Shown one piece after another: positions 1 through 5,720 of a stretch of DNA of 5,741 nt (position 1 is the stretch's first letter; every line of letters begins with the position of its first letter). The position numbers and the translations under genes are program-made. The stretch spans positions 1 to 5,741 of the forward strand of contig JAITJY010000303.1 of assembly GCA_031278675.1 (NCBI GenBank), given 5' to 3'. The stretch comes from Bifidobacteriaceae bacterium (GTDB lineage: Bacteria > Actinomycetota > Actinomycetes > Actinomycetales > WQXJ01). A model generated the notes under the pieces. It saw only the letters and a list, made by a program, of their open reading frames with translations. It had not been told where the DNA came from and did no database searches.

Positions 1-1177
1 CAATCAGGTGGGTGTGATCCAGCCAGGACGAGGCCTCGTTGCGGAACCGCCGCCCAGCGGTGTCGACGTGCAAGAACGGCCAGAACCAGTACCCGGTGTC
101 CTCCCAGGACTGGAATGACGGATCGATCTGCTCGACTATTGCACCCGCCCACGCCATCATCTTGTGGCCGGTGCCGTCATCCATTTCCTCGTCGGTGGTG
201 ATGGGAGATGTCTCGGTTACGCGGGCGTTGTAGACGCGGTAATTCTTGGCGTATTCCCGCAGCCAGGGCGCGGTGAAAGCCCTGAGCATGTCCTCGTTCG
301 CACCGTAGGAGCCGGTCGCCATCACCACGCCGCTCGCGGCCTTGTAATAGATGTAGTCGCCGCTTTGGTTCTGGGCGATCACCCCGGTCACAGTGCCGTC
401 CGAGTCCTGGGTCAGCAGGCGAGCCGTGGTGTTGTAGAAGATCTGACCGCCGTTGGCCTTGATCCAATCGTGGACCACGGTGTTGAACGCCTCCAGATTG
501 TCGCTGCCGGTGGCGTCGAAGTTGACCACTGCCGGGAAACTCTGGGACAGTTCGCGGGCTGTTTCCGGGCCAGGCAACGGGCCGGGACTGGCTGATCCCG
601 ACATCCCGGCTGGCTTGAGGACCGTTTCTTCCAACTCGTCGAGCGCGGCGCCGTTGTGCCACACCCAGCTTGCCAACAGTGCCTGGTCGCAGCGCCCTTG
701 CAGCGTGTTGAAGAGCATTTGGAAGAGTTGATAGTTGTCGACCTCGGGCACGCCGTTTTCGAGTTGGTACTTGGAGTTGGTGAAGCCCATGCCGCTGCCG
801 GAGATGTGTGCGGTGCCGTTGCGCTCCAGCATCACTACTTTGGCGCCTTGGCGCAAAGCGCTGAATCCCGCTAGTTCGCCGGCCACTGCGGTGCCGACAA
901 TCACGACATCGGCCTCCACCGTCTCGACGCAGTCTGCCGGTGTTATGTCTGGCGGGGTTCCCAGCCAGTCAACCGGGTTGCGGGCGTCGCCTAGCGCCGG
1001 GTACTTGTCGGTGTCCAGCGTGGCACTGCCGCCCGGTTCTGCCGGCTCGGTGGAAGTGCCGGAGTCCGATGGCGTGCACGCGGCAGCTAGGCCGGTGGCG
1101 GCAACGCCCGCCCCGACTAGGGCGGCTCCTTTCAGGAAGCTTCGGCGGTCGGTTCCTCTTGGTTTGGGTTCTTGCAT
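1..1177 (-). CDS. Tat-exported FAD-dependent reductase (FAD_binding_2 / fumarate reductase flavoprotein-like), C-terminus beyond window
   Basis: Continuous frame read leftward from ATG at 1177; 392 codons and no stop before the edge, so the gene is partial. The N-terminus has a twin-arginine signal: RRSFLKG at residues 11-17, then a hydrophobic Ala/Gly stretch to LAAAC, where Cys34 could be a lipidation site (Ala at -3 makes the lipobox imperfect). A polar linker with a DWLG motif (70-73) leads to the dinucleotide fold at 90-118: DVVIVGTAVAG, ending at Glu118, which should bind the FAD ribose. ATGSYGAN (287-294) and GRRFRNE (375-381) are typical of FAD_binding_2 flavoproteins. Known for the family: Tat-exported members reduce small organic acceptors such as fumarate or urocanate outside the membrane. 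The substrate here cannot be told because the C-terminal catalytic half is missing. No FMN-binding domain lies at the N-terminus, so a separate electron donor is inferred. The linker style recalls Eggerthella-type reductases from memory. The start is supported by a well-placed AAGGAG. Confidence 0.9.
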   Translation of the reverse strand, partial: MQEPKPRGTDRRSFLKGAALVGAGVAATGLAAACTPSDSGTSTEPAEPGGSATLDTDKYPALGDARNPVDWLGTPPDITPADCVETVEADVVIVGTAVAGELAGFSALRQGAKVVMLERNGTAHISGSGMGFTNSKYQLENGVPEVDNYQLFQMLFNTLQGRCDQALLASWVWHNGAALDELEETVLKPAGMSGSASPGPLPGPETARELSQSFPAVVNFDATGSDNLEAFNTVVHDWIKANGGQIFYNTTARLLTQDSDGTVTGVIAQNQSGDYIYYKAASGVVMATGSYGANEDMLRAFTAPWLREYAKNYRVYNARVTETSPITTDEEMDDGTGHKMMAWAGAIVEQIDPSFQSWEDTGYWFWPFLHVDTAGRRFRNEASSWLDHTHLI

Positions 1178-1184
1178 TGGTCCG

Positions 1185-1190
1185 CTCCTT
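1185..1190 (-). promoter_or_regulatory. Ribosome binding site of the FAD reductase
   Basis: Reads AAGGAG on the minus strand, 7 nt before the ATG at 1177. It fixes the start so that the complete Tat signal is included. Confidence 0.8.
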
Positions 1191-1404
1191 TGGTTGGTTG
1201 GAATGGGTGCCAGTCCGGTTGTGGGCACTGGCGGCCGACGGATTGTTTGATTAGTGTGCGAGGACAGGAATGGTCTGTTTAGGTGATTTGCCGAAGACAA
1301 CGAAGCTGGGTTGGTTTTGCCTGGTCAGATTCTCTTTCTCCTGGGGATTGGCGGGCTGGGGTCAGTTGTCCCAGGGCCGTCCACCGGGGGAGTTTCCATG
1401 AAAT

Positions 1405-1419
1405 ATTGAACCCTTCAAT
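1405..1419. promoter_or_regulatory. Perfect dyad ATTGAA-CCC-TTCAAT, candidate operator
   Basis: Six-base arms around a 3-nt centre, perfectly complementary. An outer pair, CATGAA (1397-1402) and TTCATG (1427-1432), roughly nests around it, though not symmetrically. It lies in an AT-rich patch of otherwise GC-rich DNA between two divergent genes, where a regulator site would be expected. The regulator is unknown and none is encoded in the window. Confidence 0.4.
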
Positions 1420-1437
1420 TACAAACTTCATGCGCCA

Positions 1438-1454
1438 GTTTGCCACCGGCAAAC
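1438..1454. promoter_or_regulatory. Perfect dyad GTTTGCC-ACC-GGCAAAC, candidate operator
   Basis: Seven-base arms around a 3-nt centre, no mismatch. Its centre (1446) is 34 bases from that of the dyad at 1405-1419 (1412). Both share the frame TTG-N7-CAA within a 13-base core, so they could be two sites for one dimeric regulator. It has no T-tract and follows no gene end, so a terminator role is unlikely. Confidence 0.45.
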
Positions 1455-1693
1455 ATTCAGGGGGAAACAACAAGATGACGTAGAGTGCTACAACCCGCAG
1501 GCGTTGCCCAGGGGCGCCGCGCCCGGGATTGGTCAAGAACCCGGAGAAGCAACAGAAGCTAGGCCATGGCGGCCGGGGGGCTCTTGGGCTTGGCTAAGGC
1601 GTGTCGCGCCGCGCCCGGGTCGGCGTCCGGCAACACGGCCCGGGGTGGGCTCACGCCCCAGCGCCCTCCGGATAATTGGGGGCGGCGGACCAC

Positions 1694-1699
1694 TAAGCT
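1694..1699 (+). promoter_or_regulatory. Possible -10 element (TAAGCT) for a leaderless protease transcript
   Basis: TAAGCT fits the actinobacterial TANNNT pattern and ends exactly 6 nt before the ATG at 1706, the spacing expected if transcription starts at the A of the start codon. No Shine-Dalgarno sequence lies 5-12 nt before that ATG; the nearest G-rich run (1678-1688) is too far. No good -35 is visible. An alternative -10 is GATAAT at 1671-1676, which would give a leader of roughly 20 nt. Confidence 0.4.
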
Positions 1700-1705
1700 G
1701 GGTCT

Positions 1706-4114
1706 ATGAATCACCCCCGCAGATCCAGGCTAGCCGCTGTGGGCGCAGCCGCCATTTTGACAATTACTCTCGGGGGGATCGCCGCTCTTCCCGCCGTCGG
1801 CGAGGAGTCAGCGCCGCTGCCCGCCGCCGCCACCACGCCGGCCGATGGGGCCGACCCGTCCCCTGACCTTGACGTAGCGCCGGGCGAAGCCGCAGATCAG
1901 GCGCCTGGAGCGCCACAAGATGCCACATCTTCGGAGTCTGGCGGACCCGAAGACGGGCAAGACAGCAGCGAGGCCAGCGCCGAGCCGCCAGCTCTAACGG
2001 AGGATGCCGCCGCTAACGCAGCGCCGGATGCAACGGCTGACGATGGGCCGGACATCGCATTGGAAGACTCGCCGGTGAGCGAAGACGGCCTGTTCCGTGT
2101 CACGGCGAGCGTGGCGGGAGAAATCTCGGTTGCTGCGGTGGCGGCATCGGCCACTCCGACGGGACAGGTACGTACGCTGAGCCTGGACAATGTCACCGTT
2201 GTGTCCGGTGCTGGGGGGGCTACCGTGGCGGTCGAGACGCCCGACCCGGCAACCGCCATCCGGGAGATGGAAGCGTCCGGTTTGTACCGCGCAGTGGGGC
2301 TGGTCCGGCAATATCCCGCCGCTGCCATGGTCCCGAACCCGGACGACCCGTATTTCACCGCCTACCAGTACGCGTTGCGGAACTTGCAAGGGGCCACCAC
2401 GTGGACGGCGTCTTCCGCAGTGGGGGCGCGGTTCCAACAGGCTTGGCCTAAGGTTGGCGGCGCGGACACGACTGCGCCGATCGCTGTGGTGGACACGGCG
2501 TTCCCGCGGACCGCCGTAACGGACCTCGGGTCGATCGTGGGGAGATATGACTGGGCAGACCTGGACAGCGATGTCCGGCTGCCGGCTTCGGTGACGGATT
2601 CTTCCGCGTTCCATGGTGCGGCGGTCAGTTCCGTGATCGGTGCAACAACGAACAACGGCACGCAACTAGCGGGAGCCGCGCAATCGACCCAAGTCTTTTT
2701 CTACAAGACGCTGCCCGATGCGGGCGCGAAAGCCGGCGACTACGACATGCCGAATGATGCCATCGCTTTTGCGATTCGTCATGCTTATCTAGACGGCGCG
2801 AAAGTGGTGAATTTATCGTTGGGCGACACCTGCGCGGCCCAGCAGTACTGGCCGCTGGACCCGATCTACTACGCGATCCAAGATGTAGTCGCAGCAGGCG
2901 TGACGGTGGTGGCCGCTGCTGGTAACGGCTACTCGTCCGCTTTGCACTGCCCGGCGGCATACCCCGGCGTGATCGGGGTCGGGGCGACCGCCGTCAACGG
3001 CACGAAAGCCAGCTTTTCGCAATTCAACGCGAGCGTGGATATTGCCGCTCCGGGCGTTGATATTCTTGTTTGCGACAGCGCTTGCCACTTTGACGCTGGG
3101 ACGTCTTTTGCCAGCCCGTTGGTCGCCGCTGCGGCCGGGCTGTTGAAGCGGACCAACCCAGCTTTGACCCCGGCTCAAATTGAGCGCGTCCTGACCTACA
3201 CCGCACAAGATGCCGGTGCGTTTGGCCGCGACAATTCCTTCGGTTGGGGAGTGTTGGACGCCAGCCGGGCATTGGATTATGCAAATAACCCGAACGGTGT
3301 ATCAAACCCACTGACTACTCTGGTGCCGAAGGCGCTCCAAATAGTGGTCTCGCCGGATCTGAACGGGGATAAACGGGGCGATTTATTAGTGGTTGATAGC
3401 ACCCAGGCTGTGATCGGGGGGAATCCTGCAGGCCACCGGAACAAATTGTTGTTCTACCCGGGGACCGCGTCTGGGGGAATCGGTGCCTCGAGTTATGTGG
3501 GAATTGGTTGGGGCGATATGACCATTTATGCCCCAGGGGATTGGGATCTGGATGGATACGCTGACGTCTTGGCCCGCGACTCGGTTGGACAACTGTTCCT
3601 ATATAAAGGCAATGGTAGGGGCGGATTGATGAGCGGACGCACCCAGATAGGACACGGTTGGAGCGCCTACACAGTCATTCCGGCCGGGGACCTCAACGGG
3701 GACAAGAAGATCGACTTGCTAGCGATCCACAACACCACCGGTGTCCTCTACCTTTACCGCGGGAATGGCAAGGGCGGTTTTTATTCCGGTAATACTCAAG
3801 TGGGCCACGGCTGGTTAACGTACAACCTTTATGCTGCAGGTGACCTCAACGCCGACGGCAAGAATGACATCTTAGGTATCAGCAAAACCACCGGCAAGCT
3901 GTATCGCTATTTCGGGAAGGGTTCTGGCGCATTCCAGCCCGCATACCAAGTGGGTCACGGTTGGACCGGTTTCGCAATGAGTTCAGGCGCCTCGATTGAT
4001 GGCGACCAATACTCCGACATGGTTGGTGTCAACCCGGACGGCAAACTGTTCTTCTACAAAGGTAAAGGCGGCGGCGGGTTCTACACCGCCAAACAGATCG
4101 CCAGCGGTTTCTAG
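1706..4114 (+). CDS. Secreted S8 (subtilisin-like) serine protease with C-terminal FG-GAP/VCBS repeats
   Basis: 802 residues. Signal peptide: basic start (RRSR, 5-8), hydrophobic core 9-28, likely cleavage after AVG at 32. Residues 33 to about 120 are acidic and Ala/Pro/Ser-rich, probably a disordered linker or part of the propeptide. PNPDDPYF (210-217) is the usual entry to a subtilase domain, which runs to about 526. All catalytic residues are present: Asp263 (VVDTAF), His303 (FHGAAV), oxyanion Asn407 (AAGN) and Ser467 (GTSFASP). The His motif is divergent, since HGTH is usual. Four cysteines (376, 415, 456, 460) could form two disulfides, as suits an exported enzyme. From about 546 to the end are five FG-GAP repeats with Asp-rich calcium loops. 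There is no LPXTG sorting signal or C-terminal membrane helix, so the protein is probably released or held by the repeats. Inferred role: extracellular protein degradation or processing. It is monocistronic, diverging from the reductase. Confidence 0.93.
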   Translation: MNHPRRSRLAAVGAAAILTITLGGIAALPAVGEESAPLPAAATTPADGADPSPDLDVAPGEAADQAPGAPQDATSSESGGPEDGQDSSEASAEPPALTEDAAANAAPDATADDGPDIALEDSPVSEDGLFRVTASVAGEISVAAVAASATPTGQVRTLSLDNVTVVSGAGGATVAVETPDPATAIREMEASGLYRAVGLVRQYPAAAMVPNPDDPYFTAYQYALRNLQGATTWTASSAVGARFQQAWPKVGGADTTAPIAVVDTAFPRTAVTDLGSIVGRYDWADLDSDVRLPASVTDSSAFHGAAVSSVIGATTNNGTQLAGAAQSTQVFFYKTLPDAGAKAGDYDMPNDAIAFAIRHAYLDGAKVVNLSLGDTCAAQQYWPLDPIYYAIQDVVAAGVTVVAAAGNGYSSALHCPAAYPGVIGVGATAVNGTKASFSQFNASVDIAAPGVDILVCDSACHFDAGTSFASPLVAAAAGLLKRTNPALTPAQIERVLTYTAQDAGAFGRDNSFGWGVLDASRALDYANNPNGVSNPLTTLVPKALQIVVSPDLNGDKRGDLLVVDSTQAVIGGNPAGHRNKLLFYPGTASGGIGASSYVGIGWGDMTIYAPGDWDLDGYADVLARDSVGQLFLYKGNGRGGLMSGRTQIGHGWSAYTVIPAGDLNGDKKIDLLAIHNTTGVLYLYRGNGKGGFYSGNTQVGHGWLTYNLYAAGDLNADGKNDILGISKTTGKLYRYFGKGSGAFQPAYQVGHGWTGFAMSSGASIDGDQYSDMVGVNPDGKLFFYKGKGGGGFYTAKQIASGF
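3341..4111 (+). repeat. Five FG-GAP/VCBS repeats encoded in the 3' part of the protease
   Basis: Each unit carries GDLNGD-type Asp loops followed by a strand such as LYLYRGNGKGGF and ends at a (V/I)GHGW motif. Loop starts are residues 551, 612, 662, 713 and 763, giving spacings of 61, 50, 51 and 50. The first unit has about 10 extra residues after its loop. The fifth loop begins with Ser763 instead of Asp and may bind calcium less well. The protein ends in QIASGF, a degenerate copy of the QIGHGW strand that opens each unit, as if completing a closed propeller. The repeats diverge at DNA level, so slippage is unlikely. Confidence 0.85.
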
Positions 4115-4208
4115 CCCGACTAGGTAGCCGAAACCTCTGCACCTGAGCCGAGTTTCGCCGACTCGCGTTTCCGCTGGTCAGCGTACCACTGCCCGGAGCG
4201 AAGCGGCC

Positions 4209-4233
4209 GGAGCGTGGTTATTCACCACGCTCC
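4209..4233. terminator. Strong hairpin, probable terminator between convergent genes
   Basis: GGAGCGTGGT, a 5-nt loop TATTC, then ACCACGCTCC: a perfect 10-bp stem. It lies 95 bases past the protease stop and 190 bases past the dehydrogenase stop. No U-tract follows on either strand, so it is not a classical Rho-independent terminator. Hairpins without U-tracts are often proposed as terminators in high-GC actinobacteria, and its position between converging genes fits termination in both directions. Confidence 0.6.
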
Positions 4234-4373
4234 TAAGCCTGGATCCACCGATGATCGCCGGAGGGGAGCACCAGACGGGTGCGATGGGCGTTCCTGGTCG
4301 GCGATGGCTACCCGGTGGCCTGCCCGGCTGGTCAGGGGCGTCCGGCGTGCCTGGCTGCGACAGCCGCGCGCCA

Positions 4374-4399
4374 CGCCCACGGGCCGCGAGCGGTGGGCG
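4374..4399 (-). terminator. GC-rich hairpin after the alcohol dehydrogenase, possible terminator
   Basis: CGCCCAC and GTGGGCG form a perfect 7-bp stem around a 12-nt GC-rich loop, beginning 24 bases beyond the dehydrogenase stop on the minus strand. There is no U-tract. In DNA this GC-rich such a stem could arise by chance, so the call is weak. Confidence 0.3.
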
Positions 4400-4423
4400 C
4401 CGCCAGGGGCGGGGACGGGATTA

Positions 4424-5470
4424 TTACGGAGTGAGTACCGCCCGGCCCATGACCTGGCCGGCGTAGAGCCGTTGGAAGGTCGCTTCGCCGTCTTCCAGGG
4501 GGTGCTCCTCGACGTGGAGCTTGATCACGCCGCGCCTTGCTAGAGCCACCACGTCGTAGAGTTCGCCGCGGGTGCCCCAGTAAGGCGAGAACACGTTGCA
4601 TTCATAAGGCACCACGCCAAATCCGACGGTCGCTTTACCTCCGCCAATTCCGACAATGTTCCAGTCGCCGCGCACCTTGGTCATCTTGGCGCCCAGGTCG
4701 ATTGACGCCTGGACTCCAGCAAAGTCGAATACAACCTCGGCGCCTTGGCCGTGGGTCAGGTCTTGCACAATCTCCACTGCGTCGGCGTTGGACCGGAACG
4801 CATAGTCGGCGCCCATTTCCTTAGCCAGCGCCAGGTGCCGTTCGGACACATCCAGCGCAATCACCCGCGCCGGGGTCAGGTGTTTGATGAGTTGGATGGC
4901 GACGTGTCCCAGTCCGCCCACACCGAACACCACAGCGTACGAGTTGGCGTCGAGTTTGGCCCGCGAATGCTGGAGCGCATGATATGGGGTTAGTGCCGCG
5001 TCCGTGAGGGGCACGGCCTGAACCGGGTCCAGGTCCTTGATTGGGACCAGGTAGCGGGCGCGGTCCACCAGCATGTATTCGGCGGCACCGCCATCGCGTC
5101 CGAGGCCCGGCGGGAAGATTCCGCGCGCCCGCGCGTTGTAGCAATAGTTTTCGTAGCCCTCGGCGCATTGGCGGCATCGGCCGCAGCCCCATGGACCGTA
5201 GACCAGGACGTCTTCGCTCATGTTGACCAGGTGTTTGACCCCGTCACCGGCGTCTACCACCCGCCCGGCGCATTCGTGACCCAGGGTTTGCGGTAAGCGG
5301 TAATTCCGCTCCGCTGCGACCCTTTCCACAACGGTGACGTCGATGTGGCACAAGCCGGCCGCCGTGATCCTGAGCAGTATCTGCCCCGGACCAGGGCGGG
5401 GGATGGGCACCTCGCGCAGTTCTGGCCATTCGCCGGGGCGGATCAGCTGGATCGCTTTCATTGTCGACAA
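4424..5470 (-). CDS. Zinc-dependent NAD-linked alcohol dehydrogenase (medium-chain family, ADH-A-like)
   Basis: Oxidises alcohols to aldehydes or ketones, or the reverse, in the cytoplasm; 348 residues, a normal length for the family. Catalytic zinc ligands: Cys41 (GLCHID), His65 (GHE) and Asp157 (LTDAALTPYHA). Structural zinc: Cys96, Cys99, Cys102 and Cys110 (PWGCGRCRQC...YC). The Rossmann loop GVGGLG (183-188) and Asp207 at the end of the next strand point to NAD rather than NADP. PYWGTR near the C-terminus and the PWGCG motif match Rhodococcus ruber ADH-A as I remember it, an enzyme of secondary alcohols and ketones; the substrate here is inferred only. Odd: the residue two after Cys41 is Ile43, where Ser or Thr normally relays the proton. 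Also, the usual VGD turn before the PWGCG strand reads NMSED. The start is TTG at 5470, chosen by RBS spacing; ATG at 5461, three codons in, aligns with the usual MKA start of homologues. Single gene, convergent with the protease. Confidence 0.95.
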   Translation of the reverse strand: MSTMKAIQLIRPGEWPELREVPIPRPGPGQILLRITAAGLCHIDVTVVERVAAERNYRLPQTLGHECAGRVVDAGDGVKHLVNMSEDVLVYGPWGCGRCRQCAEGYENYCYNARARGIFPPGLGRDGGAAEYMLVDRARYLVPIKDLDPVQAVPLTDAALTPYHALQHSRAKLDANSYAVVFGVGGLGHVAIQLIKHLTPARVIALDVSERHLALAKEMGADYAFRSNADAVEIVQDLTHGQGAEVVFDFAGVQASIDLGAKMTKVRGDWNIVGIGGGKATVGFGVVPYECNVFSPYWGTRGELYDVVALARRGVIKLHVEEHPLEDGEATFQRLYAGQVMGRAVLTP

Positions 5471-5476
5471 GTTCGG

Positions 5477-5482
5477 CTCCTT
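5477..5482 (-). promoter_or_regulatory. Ribosome binding site that favours the TTG start of the dehydrogenase
   Basis: AAGGAG on the minus strand lies 6 nt before TTG (5470) but 15 nt before the in-frame ATG (5461). The spacing supports TTG initiation and an N-terminus MSTMKA. No second Shine-Dalgarno sequence is placed for the ATG. Confidence 0.7.
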
Positions 5483-5584
5483 CGCCTCTAGGGGGACAAC
5501 AGCTAGCGGCTCAGGCCTTTCGGCCCAAGTTGGCTTCGACCGCGTGCTCTAACCCTACCCTCTCTCACCTGCGGACGCATCACT

Positions 5585-5596
5585 AATTGCGCAATT
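5585..5596. promoter_or_regulatory. Perfect palindrome AATTGCGCAATT, candidate operator upstream of the dehydrogenase
   Basis: A 12-base perfect palindrome about 115 bases before the dehydrogenase start, in a locally AT-rich patch. It overlaps a second dyad, AATTC-CCAT-GAATT (5593-5606). An imperfect palindrome, GGACATACGTCC, follows at 5612-5623. The cluster suits a regulator site for the dehydrogenase or for a gene off the right edge. No regulator is identified. Confidence 0.4.
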
Positions 5597-5692
5597 CCCA
5601 TGAATTTGCCAGGACATACGTCCGGCTCAGGTGCGGAGTGTAAACTCGCCCGGCGCAACGGGCGCGAGCGTTGCCGGGTTGGTGGCGTTGGT

Positions 5693-5720
5693 TTGGCGCG
5701 GCATCGTCGCGGGGTACAGT
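5693..5720 (+). promoter_or_regulatory. Possible sigma-70-like promoter reading off the right edge
   Basis: TTGGCG (5693-5698) and TACAGT (5715-5720) are 16 bases apart and fit an actinobacterial housekeeping promoter. If real, it drives a gene just beyond the window, divergent from the dehydrogenase. A second -10-like hexamer, TAAACT (5641-5646), has no matching -35. Confidence 0.3.

Larger units (their letters stand above)
1178..1705. other. Divergent intergenic region between reductase and protease
   Basis: 528 bases between two genes transcribed away from each other. It holds the reductase RBS, an AT-rich island at about 1391-1460 with two perfect dyads, and a GC-rich stretch from about 1500 to 1665. 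Open frames here (for example minus strand 1536-1279) encode low-complexity or Arg/Pro-rich peptides with no recognisable motif, and I do not call them. I could not place a convincing -35/-10 pair for the reductase. A perfect 5-bp GC stem with a 3-nt loop at 1512-1524 is probably a composition effect. Confidence 0.6.
4115..4423. other. Convergent intergenic region
   Basis: 309 bases between the stop codons of the protease (plus) and the alcohol dehydrogenase (minus). It contains two candidate terminator hairpins (4209-4233 and 4374-4399), a small GGCTG-CGA-CAGCC stem at 4353-4365, and a direct repeat of CCGGAGCG (4193-4200 and 4207-4214). Open frames crossing it run into the dehydrogenase on the opposite strand and show no protein motif. 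I see no gene here. Confidence 0.65.

Noticed and set aside
177..662. Minus-strand open frame of 161 codons, Arg/Gly-rich
   Set aside because: It lies inside the FAD reductase in another frame of the same strand. The reductase frame has the Tat signal, FAD motifs and RBS; this one has no motif.
1191..1200. TGGTTGGTTG short tandem next to the reductase RBS as a repeat element
   Set aside because: Only about two copies of TTGG, with no sign of a longer array or operator symmetry.
164..1250. Several plus-strand open frames (164-595, 735-1250 and others)
   Set aside because: All are antisense to the reductase, have no recognisable domain and are explained by GC-rich codon bias.
1397..1432. CATGAA...TTCATG as a larger nested inverted repeat around the dyad at 1405-1419
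   Set aside because: The arms are not centred on the inner dyad (centres 1414.5 and 1412), so one symmetric structure is unlikely. Kept only as a remark.
1279..1536. Minus-strand open frame of 85 codons in the divergent intergenic region
   Set aside because: No RBS or known motif, and it runs across the palindromic AT-rich island. Not supportable as a gene.
1994..2665. Minus-strand open frame of 223 codons, Arg-rich
   Set aside because: Antisense to the protease signal, linker and catalytic domain. Its Arg-rich composition is typical of shadow frames in GC-rich genes.
4214..4601. Open frames on both strands near 4214-4601
   Set aside because: They cross the hairpin and overlap the end of the dehydrogenase in wrong frames, with no motif or RBS.
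5649..5678. Bulged hairpin as a riboswitch or terminator
   Set aside because: No riboswitch consensus is recognisable, there is no U-tract and no gene end nearby. GC-rich DNA forms such stems by chance.
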